Shown: positions 51,156 through 62,196, counted from the first letter of the stretch. The stretch is DNA of 64,000 nucleotides from Lentisphaerota bacterium (GCA_015061625.1 SUWG01000006.1:62001-126000); one strand, 5' to 3'. The notes: generated from the letters alone by a model not told the origin. Numbers and translations: made by a program.

Positions 51156-52733
51156 ATGAAACTTCTCGCCAGCGGAAACGAAGCCGTCGCCATGGCGGCT
51201 TACGATTGCGGCGTCACCCTCGGCTGCGGCTATCCGGGAACGCCATCGTCGGAGATACTTGATGAATTCAGCAAACTCGGCGGCTCTGCCGAGTGGGCCC
51301 CCAACGAAAAATGCGCCCTCGAAGTGGCCATCGGCGCCGCCTATACCGGAGCCAGAGCATTGGCCACGATGAAACACGTCGGCCTCAATGTCGCCGCCGA
51401 CCCGTTTTTCACCATCGCTTACAGCGGTACACCCGGCGGTCTGGTAGTCATCAGTGCCGACGATCCGGGTATGGCCTCCAGTCAGAATGAACAGGATAAC
51501 CGCCGTTATGCCATCGCTGCCGGAGTGCCGATGTTTGAACCATCCGACTCCCAGGAGTGTTACGACTTTATCTGTGAAGCATTTGCGCTGGCCGACAAAT
51601 TCCGCAGTCCGGTTTTGTTCCGCATGACCACCAGAGTCTGCCACTCGCAGTGCGTGGTGGAACGCCGCTATGCCGATGCCCCGATGGCGAAAAAAGCGAC
51701 CTCATTCACCCGTGGTCCCAAATCCAACGTGATGGTTCCGGCCTTTGCCAAACTGGCTCACAAACGGATGCGTGCCGATCTGCACGCCATGCAGGAACTC
51801 AACGAAAATAGTTCATATATCGTGGAAAAATCCGGCTCCGCCGAACTGGGCATCATCACCAGCGGCATCAGTTATCAGCACACGCTGGATGCCGCCCCGG
51901 AAGCCTCCATACTCAAACTCGGCATGACCTACCCCCTGCCGCTGGATGCCATCGGCAAATTTGCCGCCAAGGTCAAACGCTGTCTGGTCATCGAAGAGGG
52001 CGACCCGATCCTCTTTGAACAGATCATGGCCGCCGGTATCAAAGTCGAAAACAAACCCGAAGCATTCCGTTTCGGCGAATTGAATGTCTCAAGAGTCCGC
52101 AAACTTATCGCCGGTGATCTCACCCCCGAACCGGTCGGAGCCCCCGGCAAACCGCCCCAGCTCTGCCCCGGTTGTCCGCACCGCAAAACCTTTGAAGTAT
52201 TGCGCGATCTGGGTTGTATCGTTTCCGGTGATATCGGCTGTTACACGCTGGGCGTGATGCCGCCGTTTTCCGCGATCGACTCCTGCGTCTGCATGGGCGC
52301 AAGCGTCACGGTCGGTCTGGGTATGCGCCACACTCTGCCGGAAGCCGAAGCCCGTAAAGTGGTCAGCGTCATCGGCGACAGCACCTTTTTGCATACCGGT
52401 ATCAACGGCATCGTCGAAATGGTCTACAACCGCCCCGCCACCGGTCATGTGGTGCTGATCCTCGACAACCGTATAACCGCCATGACCGGCTGTCAGGAAA
52501 ATCCCGCCACCGGCCGCAAACTCGATCACTCTCCGGCGTATGCCGTTTCACTGGAAAATATCGTCAAAGGTATCGGCGTGGATAATTGCGACGTGATCGA
52601 TACCACGCTGGAAACGGAAAAATTCGCCGAATTGCTGAAAACCCGTCTGGAATCCAACGACTGCAGTGTTATCATCGCCCGCCGCCCCTGTATTCTGGCT
52701 GTGGCAAAAATGGCTAAAATGGGAAAGAATTGA
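51156..52733 (+). CDS. iorA: indolepyruvate:ferredoxin oxidoreductase alpha subunit, lacking the ferredoxin domain
   Basis: A 525-residue thiamine-pyrophosphate enzyme that oxidises aryl pyruvates to aryl-acetyl-CoA. N-terminal PFOR domain (SGNEAVAMAAYDCGVTLGCG, GYPGTPSSEILDEF, DDPGMASSQNEQDNR), then LCPGCPHRKTFEV, and TPP-binding GDIGCYTLG and VIGDSTFLHTGINGIVEMVYN. Typical IorA ends with two 4Fe-4S motifs; this protein stops after CILAVAKMAKMGKN, and iorB begins within a few bases, so there is no room for them. The start at 51156 has GGAG 6 bp upstream and is preferred over ATG 51144. The electron-transfer cluster must be supplied by another protein. Confidence 0.9.
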   Translation: MKLLASGNEAVAMAAYDCGVTLGCGYPGTPSSEILDEFSKLGGSAEWAPNEKCALEVAIGAAYTGARALATMKHVGLNVAADPFFTIAYSGTPGGLVVISADDPGMASSQNEQDNRRYAIAAGVPMFEPSDSQECYDFICEAFALADKFRSPVLFRMTTRVCHSQCVVERRYADAPMAKKATSFTRGPKSNVMVPAFAKLAHKRMRADLHAMQELNENSSYIVEKSGSAELGIITSGISYQHTLDAAPEASILKLGMTYPLPLDAIGKFAAKVKRCLVIEEGDPILFEQIMAAGIKVENKPEAFRFGELNVSRVRKLIAGDLTPEPVGAPGKPPQLCPGCPHRKTFEVLRDLGCIVSGDIGCYTLGVMPPFSAIDSCVCMGASVTVGLGMRHTLPEAEARKVVSVIGDSTFLHTGINGIVEMVYNRPATGHVVLILDNRITAMTGCQENPATGRKLDHSPAYAVSLENIVKGIGVDNCDVIDTTLETEKFAELLKTRLESNDCSVIIARRPCILAVAKMAKMGKN

Positions 52734-52735
52734 TC

Positions 52736-53209
52736 ATGAGCAACATCACCAATATCATCGCCGCCGGTCTGGGCGGTCAGGGAGTTCTGAAAATCACCGA
52801 TATCCTTGCCGATGTGATCTTTCACGCCGGTCTGGATGTCAAAAAAAGTGAAGTCCACGGCATGAGCCAGCGCGGCGGATCGGTTTCCAGCGAAGTGCGT
52901 TTCGGGGAAAAGGTATTCAGCCCGATGGTTCCCGCCGGTGAAGGCGATATCCTCGTGGTGCTGGATATTTCCCAGCTTGATGTCGCCCGCCCGGCACTCA
53001 AAGAAAACGGCATACTTATCACCCCGGAAGATATTCCGGTGGAAAAATTGAGCAATCCCAAAGCTCTCAATGTGATGCTGTTGGGCAATCTTTCCGCCAA
53101 ACTGCCCCAATTTCCTGAAGCGTTGTTCCTCGATGCACTGAAACGGGCTTTCCCGGAAAAACTGCATGAAGCCAATGAAGCGATGTTCAAAATCGGCCGC
53201 AACTGCTGA
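52736..53209 (+). CDS. iorB: indolepyruvate:ferredoxin oxidoreductase beta subunit
   Basis: A 157-residue gamma-type PFOR domain: NIIAAGLGGQGVLKITDILA, SEVHGMSQRGGSVSSEVRFG, and SKLPQFPEALFLDAL-type C-terminus. The SQRGG motif is diagnostic. A little shorter than most IorB (about 190). The ATG at 52736 lies 2 bp after the iorA stop. Confidence 0.92.
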   Translation: MSNITNIIAAGLGGQGVLKITDILADVIFHAGLDVKKSEVHGMSQRGGSVSSEVRFGEKVFSPMVPAGEGDILVVLDISQLDVARPALKENGILITPEDIPVEKLSNPKALNVMLLGNLSAKLPQFPEALFLDALKRAFPEKLHEANEAMFKIGRNC

Positions 53210-53229
53210 CCAATGAAAGGATTTTTACC

Positions 53230-53664
53230 ATGAAACAGATCAAACAGCTTTCACTTTTTGTTGAAAACCGTCCCGGTGCGCTTTCCGAAGTTTGCCGGGT
53301 GCTGAAAGATGCTCAAGTCAACCTCTGCGCCATGAGCGTTGCCGATACGGCCGAATTCGGCATCCTGCGGCTCTTGCTCGATGATATCGACCGGGGCAAT
53401 GCCGCCTTGAAAACGGCAGGATTCATCACCAAAGAAACCAACGTGCTGGCGATCAGCGTGCCGGATTGCGCCGGTGGAGTGGCCGGAGTTTTTGAAAAAA
53501 CCGATCAACTCGGCCTTTCCGTGGAATATATGTATGCCGTCCCCGCCCGGATCAAAGACAAAGCCGTCATCATTTTCCGCTTTGACGATCAGGATGCCGC
53601 CGGTGCCAAACTGGCCGGTGCCGGAGTCGAATTGCTCGGCGCAGACGAAATCATGCAGGGATAA
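53230..53664 (+). CDS. tandem ACT-domain protein
   Basis: A 144-residue protein of two ACT units: KQLSLFVENRPGALSEVCRV and VLAISVPDCAGGVAGVFEKT. Such proteins often follow iorAB, usually with a phenylacetyl-CoA ligase (absent here), and are thought to sense aromatic or other amino acids. It is 20 bp after iorB. Confidence 0.92.
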   Translation: MKQIKQLSLFVENRPGALSEVCRVLKDAQVNLCAMSVADTAEFGILRLLLDDIDRGNAALKTAGFITKETNVLAISVPDCAGGVAGVFEKTDQLGLSVEYMYAVPARIKDKAVIIFRFDDQDAAGAKLAGAGVELLGADEIMQG

Positions 53665-53669
53665 AAACC

Positions 53670-55337
53670 GTGGACGAAACGCTTTCCTGGGAAAAACACC
53701 GGCATATCATCATCCCGCTGCTGCTCTTTCTGGCTGTACTGACCTTTTCGGCGGCATTTCTGCCGCCGGAACCGGTCTGGATCACCGACAACGGCAACAA
53801 ACTGATGATCATGCATAACTTTCTGGATAACGGCACGATATATTTCGATCATGTCTCCCCGGAAAATTTTCCCAGAGGCGGTTTCCACTTTCAAACGCTG
53901 GAAAACGGCAGAACCGTATCATTTCATTCACCTTATCTGCCGGTTTTGACGGCGTTGTTGTACCGGTGCGCCGGATCATTCGGCACGGTGATCATTCCCG
54001 CTCTGTCGCTGGCAGGCATTGCCGCATTGTTACTGCTTTTTCCCGGCAAAAAACGCTGGCCGTTATTCATGCTGGGCGCGACCCCGCTGATATTTTACAG
54101 TTTGCTGCTCTGGGAAATGCTCCCGGCGGCTCTGGCGGTAACGCTGTCGGCATGGTGCATTTTCCGCAAACGCTTCACCCTTGCCGGAATCATTTTCGGT
54201 TGCGGAGTGTGGATGCGTGAAGAACTCTATTTGCTCGGAGCCGCACTCTGTATCGCATTGCTGTTCAAGCGTCAATGGCGCATCATCCTGAAATTTGCCC
54301 TCGGTGCCGTCGGCCCGGTGGCGGCATTGTGGGCGGCCAATTATCTGCTTTTCGGACATATCGCCGGAGTTCACGGGGCAACTTACTTTGTCAACAACCG
54401 CTCCGGAGAATACTCTTTGCTCATCTGGGGGCAAGAGGTGCTGTTCAACTTCTATCAACACCTTTTCCGCTTTGAAACTCTGCGGGGTTACTGGTCATGG
54501 ATCGTGACGGCGATCGCCGTTATCCCGGTGCTGGTTGCCGGATTTGCCCCGGAATACGGGAAATGGAAACGCTTCAAAATCATTGCAGGCTCGCTCTATG
54601 CGCTGGGTACTGCCATTCTGGCATTTGCCCTCTGGCGTTACCACAGTTATCTGAATATGTGCGCATATACTTTCGGCTTATTCATTTCCACGCCGGTACT
54701 GCTGGGCTTTTTCCTCAACTTCCGGGCGTTGCTCCGTGACCGTCACGGATTCGTTTCGCTTGGCACTCTGGCGGTGATACTCTATATCCTGATCATTCCG
54801 TTTCTGCTCAACCCCAACGATATCGGTCTGACCTGGGGCGCACGGCACTTCATAATCATCATGCCGCTGATGCTGATTCTGGGCAATTATGCGCTGATGC
54901 GCGGCGGATTTTTCCGGAACTTCCACGGTCAGAATATGATCGCCGTCTGCTGTGCCGCCGGGACAGTGATGCAGATATATTCCCTGTATGCGCTGGTAAG
55001 AGTTTCCGCCGATGCGGAACAACTGCAGAATGAGATACTTTCCCTGCCCCATGACACGGTGGTTTCCGACCTCTTTTTTCTGCCGGAAATGACTCCGCTG
55101 GTGCCGACTGCCAAAACACAACTGGAAATTTCCAACGATGAACAGTTGTTCGCCGCGCTGGAATATCTGGAAGCCAGCGGCACGGAGAGCTTCATCCTGA
55201 TCCTGTCGCCGGATTACCGCCGGATAAGTAATGAAAATCTGGCTCTGCTTTTCAGCATCTATCCGCCCAGAGTGCGCCCGGTACCGGTCATCGTCGGCAA
55301 TTCCCTGCGGTTATTTGTCACCGTCTGCGCCAAGTGA
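53670..55337 (+). CDS. polytopic membrane protein, possibly PMT/GT-C-type glycosyltransferase
   Basis: A 555-residue protein with about ten to eleven membrane helices and a soluble C-terminal part of about 90 residues. A first periplasmic loop after helix 1 carries ITDNGNKLMIMHNFLDNGTI and PRGGFHFQTLENGRTVSFHS. Asp near the start of the first loop is typical of GT-C glycosyltransferases, but this is a weak indication. The start is GTG at 53670, 5 bp after the ACT stop, so it is translated in the same operon as iorAB. Function otherwise unknown. Confidence 0.75.
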   Translation: MDETLSWEKHRHIIIPLLLFLAVLTFSAAFLPPEPVWITDNGNKLMIMHNFLDNGTIYFDHVSPENFPRGGFHFQTLENGRTVSFHSPYLPVLTALLYRCAGSFGTVIIPALSLAGIAALLLLFPGKKRWPLFMLGATPLIFYSLLLWEMLPAALAVTLSAWCIFRKRFTLAGIIFGCGVWMREELYLLGAALCIALLFKRQWRIILKFALGAVGPVAALWAANYLLFGHIAGVHGATYFVNNRSGEYSLLIWGQEVLFNFYQHLFRFETLRGYWSWIVTAIAVIPVLVAGFAPEYGKWKRFKIIAGSLYALGTAILAFALWRYHSYLNMCAYTFGLFISTPVLLGFFLNFRALLRDRHGFVSLGTLAVILYILIIPFLLNPNDIGLTWGARHFIIIMPLMLILGNYALMRGGFFRNFHGQNMIAVCCAAGTVMQIYSLYALVRVSADAEQLQNEILSLPHDTVVSDLFFLPEMTPLVPTAKTQLEISNDEQLFAALEYLEASGTESFILILSPDYRRISNENLALLFSIYPPRVRPVPVIVGNSLRLFVTVCAK

Positions 55338-55346
55338 CCTGACGGA

Positions 55347-56696
55347 TCATTTGTATTTGGGCAGCATGGCTCCGTGCGCCGCGATCAACTCATCACACAT
55401 ACTGACGATATCATCGATGCTCAATTCCGCCGCAGTGTGCGGATCAAGCATCGCCGCCTGATAGATGTGGTCACGTTTTTTCGTCAATGCCGCCTCGATA
55501 GTGAGCAACTGCACATTGATATTGGTCATATTCATTGCGGCACACTGGGGCGGCAGTGCGCCGACATAGGTTCCCTGCACCCCGTTTTTATCCACCAGAC
55601 ACGGCACTTCCACCACGGCGTCATCGGGCAGATTGGTGATCAAACCGTGATTCATCACGTTACCGCCGATCTGATACGGTTTGCCGGTGAGGATTGCATC
55701 CATGATCCCGGAACCGTATTCCCGGGAGAGAGTATGGGAAAGATTCGGATCGTTGCGCAATTCGGCATACTGTTTTTTCCAATCTTCGATCTGTTTGATA
55801 CACCGGCGCGGATATTCATCCAGCGGGATGCACCACTCATCGACCAGACCGGGATAATTCTTTTTGATCCAGTACGGGGCATATTCGGCGTTGTGTTCGC
55901 TTGATTCCGTGACATAGTAGCCGAATCGTTTCATCATTTCCAGGCGCACCATATCGCCGAACTTCTTTTCTTTGGGGGCTTTGCGCCACATTTTCACCTT
56001 TTTATCCGCCAGTTTTTTCAATTCCGGATAAAGGTCTCTGCCGTTTTCAGTGATCTCCAGCAGCCACGCCATGTGGTTGATACCGGCAACTTTCCACTGA
56101 ATTTTTTCCAATCTTTCATCCGAATGATCCAGCCCCAGCGTACCGAAAAGACATTTGGCACACACCTGCACACTGTGGCAGAGACCGACCGTTTTCACCC
56201 CGGTCGCCTTGAGCATCGCTCCGGTGAGCATCGCCATCGGATTGCTGTAATTCAACAACCATGCTCCGGGAGCGACTTTCTCAATATCCCGCCCGAAATC
56301 CAGCATCACCGGGATCGTCCGCAACGCCCGGAAAATGCCGCCGATACCCAGCGTGTCAGCGATCGTCTGGCGCAAACCGTACTTTTTGGGGATCTCAAAG
56401 TCGATCACTGTCGCCGGTTCATAACCGCCGACCTGAATGGCATTGACCACAAAATCCGCTCCGCTCAATGCCGCTTTTCGATTCTCCACGCCGTGATAAG
56501 TGGAAATTTTCGCCCGGCCGTTATTGATATTCTTATTTATGACATTGAGGATATATTCCGACTCCTCCAGCCGGGTGCGGTCGATATCATAAAGAGCGAT
56601 ATCAGCATCTTTCAACGATTCGCGGCACATACAATCCCCCAGCACATTGCGGGCGAATACGGTGCTTCCGGCTCCCATAAAAGTAATTTTAGGCAT
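55347..56696 (-). CDS. melA: GH4 alpha-galactosidase (MelA type)
   Basis: A 449-residue NAD+- and metal-dependent glycosidase. ITFMGAGSTVFARNVLGD is the dinucleotide site, IQVGGYEPATVIDFEIPKKYG and TIADTLGIGGIFRALRTIP are MelA-like, VGLCHSVQ and GINHMAWLL provide metal ligands, and YVTESSEHNAEYAPYWIKK follows. The resemblance to E. coli MelA is strong along its length, though a related alpha-galacturonidase cannot be excluded. AAGGAG lies 8 bp before the ATG at 56696; the in-frame upstream start is rejected. Divergent from an AraC regulator. Confidence 0.92.
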   Translation of the reverse strand: MPKITFMGAGSTVFARNVLGDCMCRESLKDADIALYDIDRTRLEESEYILNVINKNINNGRAKISTYHGVENRKAALSGADFVVNAIQVGGYEPATVIDFEIPKKYGLRQTIADTLGIGGIFRALRTIPVMLDFGRDIEKVAPGAWLLNYSNPMAMLTGAMLKATGVKTVGLCHSVQVCAKCLFGTLGLDHSDERLEKIQWKVAGINHMAWLLEITENGRDLYPELKKLADKKVKMWRKAPKEKKFGDMVRLEMMKRFGYYVTESSEHNAEYAPYWIKKNYPGLVDEWCIPLDEYPRRCIKQIEDWKKQYAELRNDPNLSHTLSREYGSGIMDAILTGKPYQIGGNVMNHGLITNLPDDAVVEVPCLVDKNGVQGTYVGALPPQCAAMNMTNINVQLLTIEAALTKKRDHIYQAAMLDPHTAAELSIDDIVSMCDELIAAHGAMLPKYK

Positions 56697-56855
56697 ATTG
56701 AAATCTCCTTTGCAGTTATACTCTGCATATAAGATACACCGGTTCGGCCGGTAATAAAAGAGTAAATTCATACTATTTACAGTAAAATCGTCTGATTTGA
56801 CAAATTTTATCCATCATGCTATATTATCACATAACAGCAATGATTGCGGGAAGTT
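56697..56855. promoter_or_regulatory. divergent control region between melA and the AraC gene
   Basis: Plus promoter TTGACA (56797-56802), 17-bp spacer, TATATT (56820-56825), for the AraC gene. A perfect inverted repeat ACCGG-N5-CCGGT (56738-56752) lies on the melA side. TTTACAGTAAA (about 56776-56786) is another palindrome. Likely operators for the AraC protein, not proven. Confidence 0.55.
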
Positions 56856-57710
56856 ATGGAAAAACTTGAATTTGACCATCACACTAATTATGTGCCACCG
56901 GCCATGGATATACCTTTCGGCACGATGATCCGTTTCGGCGGTCACCAGAAAACCTGCCGTAAAAGTTATTTTTTCAACGGCTTGAAACGCGGTCTCTATG
57001 AAACGGTGTTGTGGCAATACACCATTTCCGGATGCGGCATGGTCGAATTCGACGGCAAAAAATTTCCGGTCAATCCCGGCGAAGCATTTTTGCTCCTCTG
57101 TCCGGAAAAACACCTCTACTACCTGCCGGATAAACCGGGCAACTGGGAATTCCTCTACCTCTGTCTGGAAGGTTGCGAAACTTTGCGCATCGCCGGAGAA
57201 TTGCGCAAACTTCTGCCGCCGGTTTCCGCCGCTTACGCCTCCCGTGAAAGTGTCGCTCTGGCACGGCAGCTTATCCGTCAAAGCAGCGATCACGAGTTGA
57301 AAACCCCTTTTGCCGCCAGCAAACTTACTTATGATTTCATGATGTCACTGCTCGCCGCCGGTCAGCACAACGCCATGTCCGGTGATATCATTCTGCAAAT
57401 GCACCAATTCTGCACCGAACATCTCAAAGACGATATCAGCATCGGCGACATGGCGCAATTTGCCGGATACAGCCGCAGTCACTTCTGCCGGATATTCCGG
57501 GAACTTTCCGGACAATCCCCGCATGAATATCTGCTGGCTCTGCGCATCCGTACCGCCGTGCGGCTGCTGCAAAACGGTTCCCTTAATATAAAGGAAGTAG
57601 CCGCCGGATGCGGTTTCGCCGAAACCGGATACTTCTGCAAAGTTTTCCGCCGCTTTACCGGAAATACCCCCGGAGTTTTCCGCAGAAAAGACCCCGATAC
57701 GGAAATGTGA
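56856..57710 (+). CDS. AraC-family regulator of the GH4 gene
   Basis: A 284-residue AraC/XylS regulator. N-terminal cupin (LWQYTISGCGMVEFDGKKFP, PGEAFLLLCPEKHLYYLP), then two helix-turn-helix motifs: ISIGDMAQFAGYSRSHFCRI and LNIKEVAAGCGFAETGYFCK. The start at 56856 has GGGAAG just upstream. Divergent from melA with a shared 159-bp region, so it probably controls melA in response to a galactoside. dnaK lies downstream, its UAS overlapping this gene's last codon. Confidence 0.92.
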   Translation: MEKLEFDHHTNYVPPAMDIPFGTMIRFGGHQKTCRKSYFFNGLKRGLYETVLWQYTISGCGMVEFDGKKFPVNPGEAFLLLCPEKHLYYLPDKPGNWEFLYLCLEGCETLRIAGELRKLLPPVSAAYASRESVALARQLIRQSSDHELKTPFAASKLTYDFMMSLLAAGQHNAMSGDIILQMHQFCTEHLKDDISIGDMAQFAGYSRSHFCRIFRELSGQSPHEYLLALRIRTAVRLLQNGSLNIKEVAAGCGFAETGYFCKVFRRFTGNTPGVFRRKDPDTEM

Positions 57711-57762
57711 CACACTGTGCGCGGCACACCTGATGGCACAAAGTGTGTCACTGTGGCACACT
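57706..57762. promoter_or_regulatory. TGNCACA inverted-repeat cluster, likely enhancer-binding-protein UAS
   Basis: TGACACA (57708), GGCACAC (57723), TGGCACA (57734), TGTGTCA (57744, inverted), TGGCACA (57754). The central pair forms TGGCACA-AAG-TGTGTCA. The cluster is about 70-120 bp upstream of the start expected from the sigma-54 promoter, the usual distance for an enhancer site. Confidence 0.7.
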
Positions 57763-57801
57763 TTTATGGATTTTTACCGCCATTCCCCCCTGAAAAAGCA
57801 T

Positions 57802-57817
57802 TGGCACGGTTTTTGCT
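57802..57817 (+). promoter_or_regulatory. sigma-54 (RpoN) promoter of dnaK
   Basis: TTGGCACGGTTTTTGCT (57801-57817): GG at 57803-57804, ten bases, GC at 57815-57816. This agrees with the YTGGCACG-N4-TTGCW consensus at each defined position. The dnaK ATG lies 48 bp after the GC. Confidence 0.87.
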
Positions 57818-57865
57818 CATAAAAAAAGTGCAACAACAAAAGTCTCACGAAAGGAGAAACAAACT

Positions 57866-59755
57866 ATGAGCAAAATTATCGGTATCGACCTCGGCACCAC
57901 CAACAGCTGTATGGCTGTGATGGATAACGGCGAGTACAAAATCATCCCCAACGCAGAAGGCAACCGCACCACCCCCAGTATCGTCGCATTCACCAAATCC
58001 GGCGAGCGTCTGGTCGGTCAGACTGCCAAACGGCAGGCGGTCACCAACCCCAAAAACACCATCTTTTCCATCAAACGCCTGATGGGCCGCAAATATTCAG
58101 AAGTCGGCCGCGAACGCGAACTCGTTCCCTATGAGATCGCCGAAGCCCCCAATGGCGATGCCCATGTCAAAGTCGGTGACAAACTCTATTCACCCCCGGA
58201 AATTTCCGCGATGATCCTGCAGAAACTCAAAGCCGATGCGGAATCATATCTCGGTGAAAAAATCACCCAGGCGGTCATCACCGTGCCGGCTTACTTCAAC
58301 GACAGTCAGCGGCAGGCCACCAAAGATGCCGGTAAGATCGCCGGTCTGGAAGTTCTGCGTATCATCAACGAACCGACCGCCGCCGCTCTGGCTTACGGTC
58401 TGGATAAAAAAACCGATGAAACCATCGCCGTTTACGACCTCGGCGGCGGTACATTCGATATCTCCACGCTGGAAATCGGCGACGGCGTCTTTGAAGTGAA
58501 AGCCACCAACGGTGACACCCACCTCGGCGGTGATGACTTCGACCAGGCTCTGATCACCTATCTGGCTGACGAATTCCAGAAAGAAAACGGTGTCGATCTG
58601 CGCAAAGATCCGCAGGCCCTCCAGCGGCTCAAAGAGGCCGCCGAAAAAGCCAAATGCGAACTTTCCAGCAGTATGTCCAGCGAAATCAACCTGCCATTCA
58701 TCACCATGAATCAGGATGGCCCGGTACACATGAATATCGATCTCACCCGCGCCCAGTTGGAGCGGCTCTGCGATCCTCTGCTCGACCGTACCCGCAAACC
58801 CTGCGAAAACTGTATGCGTGATGCTGAAGTTTCCACTTCCGATATCCGGGAAGTCATCCTCGTCGGCGGCATGACCCGTATGCCCAAAGTGCAGGAAACC
58901 GCCAAAGCGATCTTCAATAAAGAACCGCACAAAGGCGTCAACCCCGACGAAGTCGTCGCCGCCGGTGCCGCCATTCAGGGCGGTGTGTTGGGCGGTGAAG
59001 TCAATGACGTGCTGCTCCTCGATGTCACCCCGCTTTCGCTGGGTATCGAAACCATGGGCGGTGTCATGACCCGTCTGATCGAACGCAACACCACCATTCC
59101 GGCTAAAAAGAGTGAAATTTTCAGTACCGCTTCTGACAATCAGCCCGCCGTGGATGTCCGCGTGCTTCAGGGTGAACGCGAATTCGCCCGCGACAACAAA
59201 TCTCTCGGACTTTTCAAACTTGACGGTATCGCCCCGGCTCCCCGCGGCGTGCCCCAGATCGAAGTGACCTTCGACATCGATGCCAACGGCATCCTCCATG
59301 TCACCGCCAAAGATCTCGGCACCGGCAAGGAACAGAAAATCACCATCACCGCTTCCAGCGGACTTTCTGAAGAAGAAATCGAAAAGATGGTCAACGAAGC
59401 CAAGGCTCATGAAGCCGATGATAAGGCCGCCAAAGAGAAAGTCGAAGTCCACAACCACGCCGATTCCATGATCTATCAGTTGGAAAAACAACTCAAAGAA
59501 CATGGCGACAAAGTGCCGGCTGAAACCAAATCCGCTCTGGAAGACAAAATTGCCAAACTCAAAAAAGATTTGGAAGCCGACAATACCGAAGCCCTCAAAG
59601 CCGGTATGAAAGAACTCGAAGAACTCGCAATGAAAATGGGCGAAGCCGTCTACGCACAGCAGGGAGCCAATCCCGGTGCCGGCACCCCGCCGCCGCCGCA
59701 GGCCGAGAAAAAATCCGGCGATGACGATATCATCGATGCCGAAGTCGTCGAGTAA
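57866..59755 (+). CDS. dnaK: Hsp70 chaperone DnaK
   Basis: A 629-residue chaperone. Signatures: [50 protein letters not shown], and tail [11 protein letters not shown]. The substrate-binding domain begins about residue 385 ([17 protein letters not shown]). Length is normal. Ribosome-binding site AAAGGAG. Codon choice is strongly biased to GCC, GTC, CTC and AAA, as expected of a highly expressed gene. Promoter is sigma-54 type; dnaJ and grpE are not adjacent, and groES follows 92 bp downstream. Confidence 0.98.
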   Translation: MSKIIGIDLGTTNSCMAVMDNGEYKIIPNAEGNRTTPSIVAFTKSGERLVGQTAKRQAVTNPKNTIFSIKRLMGRKYSEVGRERELVPYEIAEAPNGDAHVKVGDKLYSPPEISAMILQKLKADAESYLGEKITQAVITVPAYFNDSQRQATKDAGKIAGLEVLRIINEPTAAALAYGLDKKTDETIAVYDLGGGTFDISTLEIGDGVFEVKATNGDTHLGGDDFDQALITYLADEFQKENGVDLRKDPQALQRLKEAAEKAKCELSSSMSSEINLPFITMNQDGPVHMNIDLTRAQLERLCDPLLDRTRKPCENCMRDAEVSTSDIREVILVGGMTRMPKVQETAKAIFNKEPHKGVNPDEVVAAGAAIQGGVLGGEVNDVLLLDVTPLSLGIETMGGVMTRLIERNTTIPAKKSEIFSTASDNQPAVDVRVLQGEREFARDNKSLGLFKLDGIAPAPRGVPQIEVTFDIDANGILHVTAKDLGTGKEQKITITASSGLSEEEIEKMVNEAKAHEADDKAAKEKVEVHNHADSMIYQLEKQLKEHGDKVPAETKSALEDKIAKLKKDLEADNTEALKAGMKELEELAMKMGEAVYAQQGANPGAGTPPPPQAEKKSGDDDIIDAEVVE

Positions 59756-59777
59756 GCAATCAAGTATTTCAGCATAA

Positions 59778-59808
59778 GTGCCGCCCCCTCCGGGGAGACG
59801 GGCGGTAC
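59778..59808 (+). terminator. hairpin between dnaK and groES
   Basis: GTGCCGCCC (59778-59786) pairs with GGGCGGTAC (59800-59808), one G-T wobble, inner stem CTC/GAG. No T-run, so it may stabilise the mRNA end or attenuate rather than terminate. Confidence 0.55.
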
Positions 59809-59847
59809 AACTGATTTAGAAAAACAACCATAACAAGGAGTAAAAAA

Positions 59848-60144
59848 ATGGCTGATGCAAAAATCAAACCGTTGGGCGACCGCGTGCTGCTGGAGCTCAA
59901 AGAAAGCACCGAGGAAATGAGAGGCGGTATCTATATTCCCGATTCCGCTAAAGAAAAACCCCAGGAATACACCGTTATCGCTCTGGGTACCGGCAAAAAT
60001 GATGACAACGGCAACAAGATCCCGTTTGATGTCAAAGTCGGTGATATCGTGCTGACCAGCCGTTACGGCGGCACCGAAGTCAAAGTCGATGGCAAAGAAT
60101 ACAAAGTCGTCAATCAGGAAGATATCCTCGCCATCGTCGGCTGA
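59848..60144 (+). CDS. groES: co-chaperonin GroES
   Basis: A 98-residue protein: [30 protein letters not shown] (mobile loop), [20 protein letters not shown], and [11 protein letters not shown]. Ribosome-binding site AAGGAG, no CIRCE element upstream. It likely shares the dnaK transcript. Confidence 0.98.
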   Translation: MADAKIKPLGDRVLLELKESTEEMRGGIYIPDSAKEKPQEYTVIALGTGKNDDNGNKIPFDVKVGDIVLTSRYGGTEVKVDGKEYKVVNQEDILAIVG

Positions 60145-60194
60145 ATATCTGCCTGTGGTGATTTATCAACCGTAAAACACGGTTGATTGGCATC

Positions 60195-60317
60195 CGGTGG
60201 ATGCAGTGCGAGACAAGGTCGCAGCTGAATCAAGGCAGAGTTTGGGGAGTGTATAAGCATACTCGACCCAAACACTGCCCGAAGATTTGGCAAGAGATTG
60301 GCCGCAATGCGCCACCG
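60195..60317. repeat. palindromic element in the groES-groEL spacer, long form
   Basis: Ends CGGTGGATGCAGTGCG (60195-60210) and CGCAATGCGCCACCG (60303-60317) are imperfect inverted repeats. Inside, GGCAG, GTTTGGG and GAGT pair with ACTC, CCCAAAC and CTGCC as one long hairpin (60234-60279). The same ends, without the insert, occur at 50939-50970. Confidence 0.65.
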
Positions 60318-60356
60318 CAGTTCAGATTTTTCACCAAAAATAAAACAATTATTTAA

Positions 60357-61994
<1,638 letters not shown>

Positions 61995-61995
61995 T

Positions 61996-62023
61996 ACTTT
62001 TCTTTTTACGGAAAAAGAAAAGT
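61996..62023 (+). terminator. A/T-rich perfect hairpin after groEL
   Basis: ACTTTTCTTTTT (61996-62007), loop ACGG, AAAAAGAAAAGT (62012-62023), beginning two bases after the groEL stop. It could be an mRNA 3' end or a mobile repeat end. Confidence 0.6.
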
Positions 62024-62113
62024 AACCAAAAGAAAAACGAGGTGTCGCGCCGCTCCGTTGTCGCGGCTTGATCGGGCGGGCTGTCGCCCTTTACAGGGGC
62101 TGCGCCCCCGTAC

Positions 62114-62146
62114 CCCCGGTAGATTTTTACAGTCTGCCGGGGTTTT
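62114..62146 (+). terminator. G/C-rich hairpin with T-run, copy 1
   Basis: CCCCGGTAGA (62114-62123) pairs with TCTGCCGGGG (62133-62142), followed by TTTT. A likely terminator for groEL read-through. Confidence 0.65.
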
Positions 62147-62196
62147 GTTTGTTTCGGCTCAACGGTAACTAACGGTAATTAACGGATAACCGGCTG

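Noticed and set aside
52680-52760. Frameshift in iorA hiding a ferredoxin domain
   Set aside because: iorB begins 2 bp after the stop and no Cys-rich frame lies nearby, so the domain is truly absent.
58244-59503. 419-codon open frame antisense to dnaK
   Set aside because: Same cause as above; lies fully within dnaK.
60195-60317. tRNA or other known structured RNA between groES and groEL
   Set aside because: No T-loop or cloverleaf; the hairpins fit a palindromic repeat better.
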